In this document: positions 7,936 to 16,590 of the stretch, in pieces
Layout of the letters: every line of letters starts with the position of its first letter
How positions within the stretch are numbered: the stretch's first letter is position 1
Assembly: GCF_003471585.1 (NCBI RefSeq)
Contig: NZ_QRJO01000001.1
Location: 310,001-374,000, forward strand
DNA length: 64,000 nucleotides
Direction of reading: 5' to 3'
Source: Collinsella sp. AM18-10
Lineage (GTDB): Bacteria; Actinomycetota; Coriobacteriia; Coriobacteriales; Coriobacteriaceae
Translations under genes and position numbers: made by a program
The notes under the pieces: model-generated
Told to the model about the DNA's origin: nothing
What the model saw: only the letters and a program-made list of their open reading frames with translations
Database searches by the model: none

Positions 7936-9336
7936 CTACTCTCCTCGCAGGTAGGCTTTAACGTCTTCTTCGATGGGGTCGTACAGGTCGGGGGCAATGC
8001 CGAGGTACTTGCACGCCTCGTAGAGCACCGGCACCACGTTGGCGTGAATAGCGACGCAGTGGTGGATGTAGGGACCCTCGACAATCTTGGCCTCGAGGCG
8101 CTTGAGGTTCTCGACCTCGACCCACAGGTAGGTGCCCATGCCAGCCGGGCCATCGATACCGCGGGCGTTGCCCAGCAGCAGCGAGTACTCGCCGTTGTCG
8201 CCGTCAAAGCGGGCAAGGGTGAGATCGCCGTGCTTGGCCTCGGCCGTCAGCGCGCCAGGGTGATCGAAAGCCAGCGGGTAAGTGAGCTTGGGTTTGACGG
8301 CCGCGCAGCTGCAGGGCCAGGGGCCGCAGTGCTGCAGCAGCTCGCCATTCTCGTTATCGGGATGGCGCACGGTCCAGTCGGCGAACATGCCGCGGTGACG
8401 GCCCAGGTCGGCGGCTTCGACCATCAGCGCGGTGATGGCGCCGTGGATATCGGTCTCGCATACGATAGGAATGCCCATCTCGTTGAGGATGGCGTTGGCG
8501 GCGCAGGGCATAATGCCCAACTCGTCCTGCAGAGCGTTCCAGCACTGAATGGCGCCGGCGTTGCAGCCGTACTTCTCGACCAGGCGCTTCATGGCGATGG
8601 CAAGACCGGCGACCGCGGGAACCTTGTCCTCGGGGATGCAGATCTCAAAGCTGTCGTTGATGTGGGCAAGCATGGCGGCCATGGCCTGCTCGTCGGCCTG
8701 GGCGTCGCGCACGGCCTGGACAAGCTCGGTCATGGGGATGGGCGAAAGCTGGATGTTGAACTTCTCGAGCAGCTCGCCCTCGTTGCACATGGTCGACCAG
8801 AAGTCGAACGGACGGGTGGCCATCTGCAGGATGCGGGTGTGCTTGAAGGTCTTGACCACGTTGCACACGGCCAAGAAGTCCCAGACGCCGCGCTCGAACT
8901 CGGGGTCGGTCAGGCGGCAGTTGGTCATGTAGGTGAAGGGCACCTGGAAGCGGCGCAGGACCTTGCCGGTAGCGAACAGGCCGCACTGGCTGTCGCGCAG
9001 GCGCGTGCCGTCGGGCTCGGGGCGCTCGTCGCGCGGACCCCACAGCAGCACGGGTAGGCCGAGTTCGCGGGCAAGGCGAGCGCAGACGTACTCGGTACCA
9101 AAGTTGGCGTGGCATAGCATGATGCCGTCGACGCCCTCGGCGCGGAACTTCTTGACGATAGGCTCGATATGGTTGTCGTCGAACAGCAGGCCCTCGTCAT
9201 TGATGTCGTCGATATCCACGATGTCGACGCCGATCTCGCGCAGGCGATCAGCCGTCAGGCCGCGATACTTGATCGCGTCCGGCGCGCTAAAGATGCTGCG
9301 GCGCGTGGGCACAAAGCCGAGCTTGATCTTGTCCAT
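7936..9336 (-). CDS. L-fucose/L-arabinose isomerase-fold protein
   Basis: A 466-residue protein of the fucose/arabinose isomerase superfamily (COG2407-like). Visible signs are an N-terminal domain (MDKIKLGFVPTRRS... GIMLCHANFGTEYVCARLA), a middle domain with GAIQCWNALQDELGIMPCAANAILNEMGIPIVCETDIHGA, in which the acidic residues match family metal ligands, and a C-terminal IVEGPYIHHCVAIHANVVPVLYEACK. The enzymes interconvert aldoses and ketoses using a divalent metal. It is the first gene of an operon with a split transketolase and an FGGY kinase, which suggests isomerisation, phosphorylation, then C2 transfer. The start at 9336 has GGGGAGGA. The sugar is unknown; a pentose, a tetrose or branched apiose would all fit. 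Confidence 0.72.
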   Translation of the reverse strand: MDKIKLGFVPTRRSIFSAPDAIKYRGLTADRLREIGVDIVDIDDINDEGLLFDDNHIEPIVKKFRAEGVDGIMLCHANFGTEYVCARLARELGLPVLLWGPRDERPEPDGTRLRDSQCGLFATGKVLRRFQVPFTYMTNCRLTDPEFERGVWDFLAVCNVVKTFKHTRILQMATRPFDFWSTMCNEGELLEKFNIQLSPIPMTELVQAVRDAQADEQAMAAMLAHINDSFEICIPEDKVPAVAGLAIAMKRLVEKYGCNAGAIQCWNALQDELGIMPCAANAILNEMGIPIVCETDIHGAITALMVEAADLGRHRGMFADWTVRHPDNENGELLQHCGPWPCSCAAVKPKLTYPLAFDHPGALTAEAKHGDLTLARFDGDNGEYSLLLGNARGIDGPAGMGTYLWVEVENLKRLEAKIVEGPYIHHCVAIHANVVPVLYEACKYLGIAPDLYDPIEEDVKAYLRGE

Positions 9337-9357
9337 GTACGTCCTCCCCTAGTCACA

Positions 9358-9402
9358 TGTTCAGTAAACAGACGCATGTTTCGTTTTGTTCTGTTTACTA
9401 AA
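9358..9402. promoter_or_regulatory. Candidate LacI-family operators before the isomerase operon
   Basis: TGTTCAGTAAACA (9358-9370) and TGTTTACTAAATG (9392-9404) are near matches to a palindrome TGTTTASTAAACA. A weaker related sequence (TAGTAAATG, about 10698-10706) lies before the lacI gene itself. Placement between lacI and the isomerase start, with copies in both promoters, suggests autoregulated repression. The sites are read by eye. Confidence 0.45.
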
Positions 9403-9470
9403 TGTTTTACTCTTCTGTTTAGAAGTTTAGCGCGAAATACCCGTAGACGGTAGAGAAATCAGCCTAAACG

Positions 9471-9493
9471 GTATGTAAACAATCTGAACATAC
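9471..9493. repeat. Perfect 6-bp inverted repeat GTATGT...ACATAC
   Basis: GTATGT (9471-9476) and ACATAC (9488-9493) flank an AT-rich centre between the lacI terminator and the isomerase operators. It could be a further operator or simply part of the promoter region. No function can be assigned. Confidence 0.3.
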
Positions 9494-9502
9494 AAGGGAA
9501 AC

Positions 9503-9531
9503 AAAAAGAGGACCCCGAAGGACCCTCTTTT
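9503..9531 (-). terminator. Rho-independent terminator after lacI
   Basis: On the minus strand AAAAGAGGGTCC-TTCG-GGGTCCTCTTTTT forms a strong stem with a UUCG-type tetraloop and a T tail ending TTTTTGTTT. It lies 63 bases after the lacI stop and separates lacI from the operon it probably controls. Confidence 0.85.
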
Positions 9532-9593
9532 GAATAGCGCTATGTTTACTGCCCTAGCGAGCTTTGGCACGCTGCAGGCGATGCCGTCTCCGC

Positions 9594-10604
9594 CTAGATT
9601 TCGCGCACGCTCTGGCGCTCGACAAAATAGGTCGACACAGCCGTTTTGCAGGTATAGCTCTTGGGATTGCGGATGTTGCCCACCAGGCGGCGCACCGCGA
9701 TCTCACCCACCTCGTGCTTGGGAACATGCACCGTGGTGAGCGGCGGGTTGGAAAAAGCGCCCAGAGATAGGTCGTCAAAGCCGATGATCGAGACATCCTC
9801 GGGCACGCGAATGCCGTGCTCGTTGAACGCGCGCATGGCACCCACGGCGAGCACGTCGTTCTCGGCAAAGAAAGCCGTCGGCAGGTCGTCGTGCGAGGCA
9901 TTGTCGAGCCACGCGCCCATGTCGCGATAAGCGCCCTCGAGCGTGGTGCCCAGCGTGACGCGCCATGCCGGATTGGCCTCGAGGTCCGCATCCTCAAGCG
10001 CTTGGCGATAGCCGCGCTCGCGGTCCTTAAAGTTGCGGATACGAAGGTCGCCCGCCAGATAGCCGATTTGCTTGTGACCTTTCTCGATAAGGTAGTCCAC
10101 GGCACGCAGCACCGAATCGGTATTGGCAATGACCACGGCATCAAAGTACTGGCGGTCGCTCCAGCCATCGAGCACAATCAGGTGGGCGGCGGCGTTAGCG
10201 AACAGGGCGTAGTCCTCCTCGCCCAACTCCGTACCCATTAGTACAATAGCGGCGGCCGGATCGGCAATCAGGCCCTCGACCTGCGGACGCACGGCGTCTA
10301 GGTCGCTAAAGTCGAGCGAGACAAAGCTCGTGCTCATGCCGTGGCGACGCGCCTGGCGCTCCACGCCCTCGATGACCGCGGGGTGGAAGGTGCTCTCGTC
10401 CAGGATGGCGCCCGTCTTGCGCGCGAGCACAAACTGGATGCTCTCGAGCTGCGTCGACTGCTGATAGCCGAGCGACTGCGCGCACTCCAGGATGACTTTG
10501 GCGGTCTCCTCGCTCACGCTGCGCTTGCGGTTGAGCGCGTTGGACACGGTTGCGGGCGAAAAACCGGTGATGCGGCTGATCTCGCGAACACTTGCTTTGG
10601 CCAT
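9594..10604 (-). CDS. LacI-family transcriptional regulator
   Basis: A 336-residue repressor with an N-terminal helix-turn-helix (about 1-47, ASVREISRITGFSPATVSNALNRK, including the hinge-proximal RSVSEETAKVILECA) and a periplasmic-binding-protein-like sugar-sensing domain (about 60-330). ATG 10604 is chosen because it has GGGGGA upstream and puts the HTH at residue 4; the 27 upstream in-frame residues are not HTH-like. It is encoded directly upstream of, and on the same strand as, the isomerase/transketolase/kinase operon, and is separated from it by a terminator. It likely represses that operon until its sugar or sugar phosphate binds. Operator-like sequences are described at 9358-9402. Confidence 0.9.
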   Translation of the reverse strand: MAKASVREISRITGFSPATVSNALNRKRSVSEETAKVILECAQSLGYQQSTQLESIQFVLARKTGAILDESTFHPAVIEGVERQARRHGMSTSFVSLDFSDLDAVRPQVEGLIADPAAAIVLMGTELGEEDYALFANAAAHLIVLDGWSDRQYFDAVVIANTDSVLRAVDYLIEKGHKQIGYLAGDLRIRNFKDRERGYRQALEDADLEANPAWRVTLGTTLEGAYRDMGAWLDNASHDDLPTAFFAENDVLAVGAMRAFNEHGIRVPEDVSIIGFDDLSLGAFSNPPLTTVHVPKHEVGEIAVRRLVGNIRNPKSYTCKTAVSTYFVERQSVREI

Positions 10605-10781
10605 TGTTCCCCCTAGCAACGGTCGTGGCGGAGCATCGTGGCCTGACCGCCCCGTGACTCGACAACTAAACGACCGCAAATTCAATCTAAACAGAATAGT
10701 AAATGTTTAATAGCTAGTTTAGCCTGTTGTCAAGCGAAGCGACACGACTATTCCCCCAACGGGCGTATTTACTCGGTAGCT

Positions 10782-10819
10782 AAAAAAGCCCGTCCCAAAT
10801 TGACTACATGGGACGGGGC
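10782..10819 (-). terminator. Terminator after the nucleoside hydrolase gene, member of a repeat family
   Basis: On the minus strand CCCGTCCCA...TGGGACGGG pairs and is followed by CTTTTTTAG. The flank GTAGTCAATTTGGGACGGG is shared almost base for base with 4393-4411 upstream of luxS, so this terminator seems to be part of a dispersed repeat. Confidence 0.75.
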
Positions 10820-10830
10820 GTGAAAATCAT

Positions 10831-11805
10831 TTAGCCCAGGACACGAGCCATACGGGCCTTGAACTCGGACAGGAAGCGCGGGGCGTCGACGGTCAGCGCC
10901 ACGAGCGCGCTCTTATCTGGATCGGACAGACGGTGCTCGTCGCAGATGGTGCGGCCGCGATACTCGCCCAGCAAGTCAACGCGCAGGTTACAGCCGAGCG
11001 CACCCACGAGCGTGGGATCAATCGCCACGGCAACCGCCAGCGGATCGTGCAGCGCGCAGCCGCCCAGGTAGGGCGCGTTCATTTCGTACGAACCGATATA
11101 GTGCTCGACCATGCTCGCAAACGCGCAGCCAGCCATAGTGCCCGAGCCCGTCCAGCCGGCAACGTCGCGACGTGTGAGCACCACGCGGTGCGTCACATCC
11201 AGGCCCACCATGGTGAGCTTGCGGCCCGAGCGCAACACAGCGTCGGCAGCCTCGGGGTCGCCCGCCATGTTGGCCTCGGCGCCCGCGCTCACGTTGCCGG
11301 GCACGGTAAGGGCGCCGCCCATCACGACCACGCGGCCGATAGACATCATCGCCGCCGCATCGCGCTCCAGGGCAAGCGCCAGATTGGTGAGCGGGCCGGT
11401 CGCAACGTAGACCAGATCGGGACCATAGGTACGCGCGGCATCAATCAGGTAATCGACCGCCGCATTGCCGTCGGCCGACGTCGCGCCCACCGGCTCGTAC
11501 GGCGAGGCGGGCACGCTTGCGCCGCCAATACCGTTCTTGCCGTGGATAAGCGTGGTGGACGCCGGCGGCGTGTAGGGTTCGGTCGCCTTCATGGGACGAT
11601 CGGCGCCCAGGTACACCGGCACCTCGGGACGACCCAACAGGTCGAGCACCGCCAAGCAGTTGTGCGCCGACTGCTCGACGCGCACGTTACCAAAGCACGT
11701 GGTGATGCCGACGAGCTCCACCTCGGGGCTTGCGATGGCATAGGCGAGCGCCATCGCATCATCCACACCCATATCCAGATCAAGGATCAGCTTCTTGGTT
11801 GCCAT
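10831..11805 (-). CDS. Inosine/uridine-preferring-type nucleoside hydrolase
   Basis: Hydrolyses ribonucleosides to free base and ribose. The 324 residues carry the calcium-binding N-terminal motif LDLDMGVDDAMAL with D9, D11, D15 and D16 (the usual Pro after the second Asp is Met here), the TGPLTNLALAL segment and a late GGCALHDPLAVAVAI with the catalytic-site His and Asp. The start at 11805 is four bases after the ribokinase stop, with CGGAGTAGAAC upstream. Paired with ribokinase it forms a simple nucleoside salvage route: hydrolysis followed by ribose phosphorylation. Base preference cannot be told from sequence. Confidence 0.88.
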   Translation of the reverse strand: MATKKLILDLDMGVDDAMALAYAIASPEVELVGITTCFGNVRVEQSAHNCLAVLDLLGRPEVPVYLGADRPMKATEPYTPPASTTLIHGKNGIGGASVPASPYEPVGATSADGNAAVDYLIDAARTYGPDLVYVATGPLTNLALALERDAAAMMSIGRVVVMGGALTVPGNVSAGAEANMAGDPEAADAVLRSGRKLTMVGLDVTHRVVLTRRDVAGWTGSGTMAGCAFASMVEHYIGSYEMNAPYLGGCALHDPLAVAVAIDPTLVGALGCNLRVDLLGEYRGRTICDEHRLSDPDKSALVALTVDAPRFLSEFKARMARVLG

Positions 11806-11809
11806 TGTT

Positions 11810-12805
11810 CTACTCCGCTTCTCCCTCTACATCCAAACCGTCTAAACCAAACTTGTGCTCGACTTCCGCACGCGTGGGAATTGATTGCTGAGCGCCCAGG
11901 CGCGACACCGTCACCGCCGAGGCGCGAGCGCCCGCCGCGATGCACTCAAAGAGCGGCAGGCCCTCCAGACGAGCTGCAGCAAGCGCGCCAATAAATGTAT
12001 CGCCCGCGGCCGTCGTATCGACCACCACGCTCGAAAGCGCCGGCATGCGCAGCGGCTCACCGCCATCGCCGAGCGTAACCGAGCCGGCGCCGCCCAGCGT
12101 GATGACCGCAGCCCCGGCGCCCTTGTCGAGCAGCGCATTGAGCGCGGCGACGCAGCTCGCATCATCTGTGGGCAGAATGCCCGTCAGCACCTGGCACTCG
12201 GTCTCGTTGGGGCAGACCAGGTCGACCGCAGGCCACGCTCCTGCCGGCAGGTCGCAGGCGGGCGCCGGGTTAAAGATCGTATAGAACCCCAGCTCGTGAG
12301 CGCAAGAAAGCGCCGCGGCCGTTGCCATCAGATCACATTCGCCCTGGGCGATAAAGACGCCGCCAGCAGCCGGGGCAAACTCGCTGGCATCGCCGTCGAG
12401 CTCGTCGGCCACCAAGCGCCTCAGTGCGCGGGCAACGTCCTCGCCCGCAAGCGCGTGGTTGGCGCCCGGCGACAGCACGATGCGGTTGTCGCTCTCGCAG
12501 CGAATGATAGTCGCGGTACCGGTCTCCACGTCATCGCGACGCGCCACAAACTCAACGCCCACGCCGGCATCCTGGAGCCCTGCCACAAGCGCATCGCCAA
12601 AGGTATCGCGCCCAACAGCGCCGATCATGCACGTGCGCGCATCCATGCGCGCAGCGGCAACGGCCTGATTGGCTCCCTTACCGCCGGCGTTGGTGATAAA
12701 ACCGCTGCCATCGACCGTCTCGCCCGCGCGCGGCATGCGCTCGCACGCCACCGAAAGGTCCATGTTCATGCTGCCGAACACCGCAACGATGCTGTGATCC
12801 GCCAT
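11810..12805 (-). CDS. rbsK: Ribokinase, PfkB family
   Basis: Phosphorylates ribose to ribose 5-phosphate. Starting at ATG 12805 (MADHSIVAVFGSMNMD), which has GAGGAGG eight bases upstream, it has 331 residues; a longer in-frame version of 374 residues is not supported. PfkB signatures are the N-terminal FGSMNMDL, the GGKGANQAVAAARM glycine motif, and the C-terminal anion-hole/catalytic-base motif DTTAAGDTFIGALAAA, in which the usual GAGD is AAGD but the catalytic Asp is kept. It is the first gene of a two-gene operon with a nucleoside hydrolase, so its ribose probably comes from nucleosides. A palindrome just upstream may bind a regulator. Other PfkB sugars remain possible. Confidence 0.85.
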   Translation of the reverse strand: MADHSIVAVFGSMNMDLSVACERMPRAGETVDGSGFITNAGGKGANQAVAAARMDARTCMIGAVGRDTFGDALVAGLQDAGVGVEFVARRDDVETGTATIIRCESDNRIVLSPGANHALAGEDVARALRRLVADELDGDASEFAPAAGGVFIAQGECDLMATAAALSCAHELGFYTIFNPAPACDLPAGAWPAVDLVCPNETECQVLTGILPTDDASCVAALNALLDKGAGAAVITLGGAGSVTLGDGGEPLRMPALSSVVVDTTAAGDTFIGALAAARLEGLPLFECIAAGARASAVTVSRLGAQQSIPTRAEVEHKFGLDGLDVEGEAE

Positions 12806-12881
12806 GGAAACCTCCTCGTCTTCAGGCTTTGCGCCCACCGTCGACCAACGATTGTGCACTCTCGCACCCCCTATAACTTTA

Positions 12882-12899
12882 GTCCACTTTGATGTGGAC
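12882..12899. promoter_or_regulatory. Possible operator GTCCAC-N6-GTGGAC upstream of ribokinase
   Basis: A perfect 6-bp palindrome lies 77-94 bases upstream of the ribokinase start. On the minus strand a TTATAG (12876-12871) sits 17 bases downstream of the arm GTCCAC, so the palindrome would overlap the -35 region. The regulator is unknown. Confidence 0.35.
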
Positions 12900-12992
12900 G
12901 CGCGCTTGAGCTTGCGCCAGCAGCAAGCATTCACAGGGGCAGGCAGCTACAATGAATACGTGCTGATTATTCTCGTCATTGGATGATGTTTT

Positions 12993-15209
12993 ATGGAACA
13001 ATTCTCGCAATCGGGCTCGCGCGGTCGACGCCGCACGGGCAACGAGCCGGCGCCGCACGAACGCGTGAAGGGCGAGCGCCGTGCCAACGAGCCGCGACGC
13101 ACCGCGAGCCCCCATCGCGCTTCTGCCAACAACGCGGGCCGCGCCAACACTCCCGCCGCGGAGCAGACGCCTGCTCGCCCCAAGTCCCGCTACATCCCTG
13201 CCCTCGACGGCCTGCGCACGCTTGCCGTCGTCGCGGTGGTGCTCTATCACCTCAACCTCACGTGGGCTCAGGGCGGCCTGCTTGGCGTCACGATCTTCTT
13301 TGTGCTTTCGGGCTATCTGATCACGCGCTTGCTGCTCAACGAAGTCGCTAAGACCGGCCGCATCGACCTTAAGAGCTTCTGGATTCGCCGCATCCGTCGC
13401 CTGGTCCCCGCCGTGGTGACCGTTGTGGTTGTAACCTGTGCGCTGTGCACCGTCTTCAACCACGTGATGCTCACCAAGATGCGTCCCGACATTCTGCCGT
13501 CGCTGCTGTTCTTTAACAACTGGTGGCAGATTATGCAGGACGTCTCGTACTTCAACGTCCTGGGCGACCCCTCGCCGCTTACGCACTTTTGGTCGCTCGC
13601 CATCGAGGAACAATTCTACCTGGTTTGGCCACCGCTGCTGTTTGCCATGGTGTCCATGCATGTGAGCAAACCCAACACGCGCCGTGTGGTCCTGGGACTC
13701 GCAACGGTATCCGCCCTTGCCATGATGGTGCTCTACAACCCTGCCGCCGACCCCAGCCGCGTGTACTACGGCACCGACACCCGCGTCTTCTCGCTGCTGC
13801 TGGGCGCCTGGATGGCCTTTATCCCCGATCGCGACCTGGCGCCGGTGCGTCTCGCTCATCGTTTGGGGCTCAATCGCCTGGCTGGCGCCGCCAAGCACGG
13901 CAAGAACGCCGAGGGCGAGCCTGGCGAGAAGGCCGACAACGCAGCCGAGACCGTCCCGGCACAGCCGAGCGCCCTCGTGCGCTTTTGGTCCTCGCCCGCA
14001 TCCATCGATGTGCTGGGCGTCGTGGGTCTGGTTGGCCTTGCCGCCATGGTCGCGCTCACCAACGGCTACACCGCGTTCCAGTATCGCGGCGGCACGCTGC
14101 TATGCTCCATCCTCACGCTCATGGTCATCGCGGCCTGCGTGCAGCCCCAGGGAATGGTTGCCCGCGCACTGTCCGCCGAGCCGCTCGTGTGGGTTGGCAA
14201 GCGCTCGTACAGCATCTACCTGTGGCACTATCCGCTACTGTTGCTCATGAACCCGGTCGCCAACATCAGCGATACGCCCTGGTGGCAGTACATCTTGCAG
14301 GTACTTGTGGTGGTCGCCGTAGCCGAGTGCTCCTATCGCTTTATCGAAACGCCGTTTAGGAAGGGCGCCTTTGGACGCACCGTTTCCGAGTTCCGCGAAG
14401 GCACCACCACGCCCGCGAGCTGGGTGCGCGCGCATATTCCCGTGTGCGCCGTTTGCGGCGTCGTGCTTGTCGTGGCGCTGGGTGGTCTGGTCTTTGTGCC
14501 CGACACATCCGCGCTGAGCGGCGAGGGCGCCGAAATCCTAAACAAGGAAGCCAAAAATGCAAAACCCCAGGACCAACAGGCGGCCGATGACACCGACAAG
14601 GACAACGACGGCTTCCCCGACGGATCCTACGACCTGTTAATGATCGGCGACTCCGTGTCGCTGCGCGCTGTCGATTCCTTTGACGGCGTGTTCCCCCACA
14701 GTCACATCGATGCCGAAAAGGGTCGCCAGTTCGATGCGGGCCGCGCGACATTTGAGGGCTATATCCAGCAGAACCTTGCCGGCAAGATCGTGGTCTTTGC
14801 CCTGGGCACCAACGGCTTGGTAACCGACGACCAGATCGACGCTATCATGGCCGATGCAGGAGATAAGCGTATTGTGGTGTTTGTGAACACGCGCAGCCCG
14901 CAGCCGTGGGTTGGCTCTACCAACCAGGCCATCGCCAACGCCGCTACGCGCTACAAGAACGTGCGCGTTATCGACTGGTACGGATACAGTGCCAATCGCA
15001 ACGACCTGTTCGATGGCGATGGCACGCACCTGTCGACCACTGGCGTGACTGAGTACCTCAACTTGATCCACGATGCAGTCAAGAAGGACCTGCCCGTGCA
15101 TCCCGAGGATCACGTCAACGATCCTCAGCCGGCGGCCGTCAAGTCTGCCACCGACGCACTCGTTAACGCCCTCGCCTTCAAACCGCACAAGCTAGGCACC
15201 GACAAGTAA
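12993..15209 (+). CDS. Acyltransferase-3 / SGNH-domain envelope O-acyltransferase
   Basis: A 738-residue OatA/OafA-like membrane enzyme that moves an acyl group (usually acetyl) across the membrane onto cell-surface glycans. The order is a basic, Arg/Ala-rich cytoplasmic tail (1-65), an acyltransferase-3 domain (about 68-455) beginning YIPALDGLRTLAVVAVVLYH with the catalytic His, LGVTIFFVLSGYLI, HFWSLAIEEQFYLVWP and SYSIYLWHYPLLLL, a transmembrane helix (about 480-505), then an extracytoplasmic SGNH domain with LLMIGDSVSLRA (nucleophile Ser), the ALGTNG Asn block and DGTHLSTTG (Asp/His). The Shine-Dalgarno is weak (GGATGAT). It is the only plus-strand gene nearby. The acceptor, peptidoglycan or another polymer, is not shown by sequence. 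Confidence 0.87.
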   Translation: MEQFSQSGSRGRRRTGNEPAPHERVKGERRANEPRRTASPHRASANNAGRANTPAAEQTPARPKSRYIPALDGLRTLAVVAVVLYHLNLTWAQGGLLGVTIFFVLSGYLITRLLLNEVAKTGRIDLKSFWIRRIRRLVPAVVTVVVVTCALCTVFNHVMLTKMRPDILPSLLFFNNWWQIMQDVSYFNVLGDPSPLTHFWSLAIEEQFYLVWPPLLFAMVSMHVSKPNTRRVVLGLATVSALAMMVLYNPAADPSRVYYGTDTRVFSLLLGAWMAFIPDRDLAPVRLAHRLGLNRLAGAAKHGKNAEGEPGEKADNAAETVPAQPSALVRFWSSPASIDVLGVVGLVGLAAMVALTNGYTAFQYRGGTLLCSILTLMVIAACVQPQGMVARALSAEPLVWVGKRSYSIYLWHYPLLLLMNPVANISDTPWWQYILQVLVVVAVAECSYRFIETPFRKGAFGRTVSEFREGTTTPASWVRAHIPVCAVCGVVLVVALGGLVFVPDTSALSGEGAEILNKEAKNAKPQDQQAADDTDKDNDGFPDGSYDLLMIGDSVSLRAVDSFDGVFPHSHIDAEKGRQFDAGRATFEGYIQQNLAGKIVVFALGTNGLVTDDQIDAIMADAGDKRIVVFVNTRSPQPWVGSTNQAIANAATRYKNVRVIDWYGYSANRNDLFDGDGTHLSTTGVTEYLNLIHDAVKKDLPVHPEDHVNDPQPAAVKSATDALVNALAFKPHKLGTDK

Positions 15210-15264
15210 CCCGCAGCAAACACCCCGAGGTTGCTCTTTTTGAGCCGACTCCGAGAGGCCGTGG

Positions 15265-15302
15265 GCAAAAAACAGGCCGCAGCCCATGGCGGCGACCTGT
15301 TA
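15265..15302 (-). terminator. Rho-independent terminator after the NRAMP-related gene
   Basis: Minus-strand AACAGGTCGCCGC...GCGGCCTGTTTTTTG forms a GC-rich stem with a T6 tail, 18 bases beyond the transporter stop. It also lies between convergent genes. Confidence 0.8.
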
Positions 15303-15319
15303 AGAATCCAAAAGAGGCG

Positions 15320-16582
15320 CTATGCGCTGTAGCCCATCGCCTGCAGCACAAACATGACGACCGTCAGCACCGTAATCACACCGATAGTCGCCCAAGTGAG
15401 CACATTCCACACGCGGCCGTTGCGGTTAGTGCCCATAATGTGACGGTCAGCGGCAATAACCACCTGGAACACCAGAACCACGGGCAGCAGCACGCCATTG
15501 ATGACCTGCGAGGTCATCATAATCTGGAACAGATCGACGCCGGGCATAAGCACCAGCACGGCAGAGATGCCGATGATGGCCGTAATGATGCCGCGATAGA
15601 CCGGGGCCTCGTCCCAGCTGCGATCGGCACCGCGCTCCCAGCCAAATGCCTCGCAGATAGCGCTCGACGTAACGCCCGGCAGCACGCAGGCAGCCAAGAA
15701 ACTCGCCGCGACCAGGCCCGAGGCAAACAGTACCGTAGACCACTGACCCGCAATAGGCTCCAGCGCGCGGGCAGCATCGGCAGCATCGCTAATCTGAATA
15801 CCCGCCGGGAACAGCACCGTACCGGTCGTAATGATAATAAAGCCGGCAATGACATCGGCAGCAAGCGAGCCGCTCACGGTATCGATGCGCTGCAGCACGA
15901 TATCGTCCTCGCCCGCGTTCTTATCGACCACGTTGTTCTGCGCCAAGAAAATCATCCACGGCGCGATGGTGGTACCGATCGTTGCGACCACGAGCGACAC
16001 GTAGCTGGGGTCATTTTGAATGTTAGGCACGACCAGGTCGACCGCGACCTCACCCCAGTTGGGGCCAGCCATAAACGCGGCGACGATATAGGTCACGAAC
16101 ACGCAGCTCACCAGCAGTAGAATCTTCTCGATGCGCTGGAAACTACCCGACATGGTAAGCATCCATACCAGCAGCGCCACCAACGGCACCGAGATGCTCG
16201 CCGGCACGCCAAAGAGAGCAAGACCGCTGGCGATGCCCGCAAACTCCGAAATGGTCACAGCCGTGTTGGCGATCAACAGCGCCGCCATAGCAAGTACACT
16301 CTTGCGCACGCCAAAGCGCTCGCGAATGAGCGATGCCAGGCCCTTACCCGTGACGCAGCCGCAGCGCGCCGCGGTCTCCTGCGTCACGATGAGCAGCACA
16401 GTCATGACGGGAAGCATCCAGAGCATCTTGTAGCCATAGCTGGCGCCCGCACTGGAATACGTTGCAATGCCGCCGGCGTCATTGCCCGAAAGCGCCGCCA
16501 GCAGACCGGGACCCATAGCGCCAAAGATGGCCGCGATGGTCAGCTTTTGCTTGGTGCCCGACTTTTGCTTGGTATTTTGCAC
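15320..16582 (-). CDS. NRAMP-related Mg2+ transporter (NRMT clade of SLC11)
   Basis: A 420-residue polytopic membrane protein of the NRAMP/SLC11 fold. In classical NRAMPs the metal site is DPGN in helix 1 and MPH in helix 6. Here helix 1 reads D35-AGG and helix 6 reads A207-P208-W209, so the sulfur ligand (Met) is replaced by Ala and Asn by Gly. This pattern is known for NRMT proteins, of which the Eggerthella lenta member was shown to carry Mg2+ and Mn2+. The start is GTG 16582 with AGGTGG upstream, eight bases after the stop of the MgtE-like gene; an earlier start would lie inside that gene. Co-transcription with the MgtE-like protein supports magnesium rather than Mn/Fe uptake. Confidence 0.82.
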   Translation of the reverse strand: MQNTKQKSGTKQKLTIAAIFGAMGPGLLAALSGNDAGGIATYSSAGASYGYKMLWMLPVMTVLLIVTQETAARCGCVTGKGLASLIRERFGVRKSVLAMAALLIANTAVTISEFAGIASGLALFGVPASISVPLVALLVWMLTMSGSFQRIEKILLLVSCVFVTYIVAAFMAGPNWGEVAVDLVVPNIQNDPSYVSLVVATIGTTIAPWMIFLAQNNVVDKNAGEDDIVLQRIDTVSGSLAADVIAGFIIITTGTVLFPAGIQISDAADAARALEPIAGQWSTVLFASGLVAASFLAACVLPGVTSSAICEAFGWERGADRSWDEAPVYRGIITAIIGISAVLVLMPGVDLFQIMMTSQVINGVLLPVVLVFQVVIAADRHIMGTNRNGRVWNVLTWATIGVITVLTVVMFVLQAMGYSA

Positions 16583-16590
16583 GCGACCAC

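Noticed and set aside
12806..12992. Strong plus-strand promoter for the acyltransferase gene
   Set aside because: A TACAAT at 12948-12953 exists, but no -35 at proper spacing could be supported.
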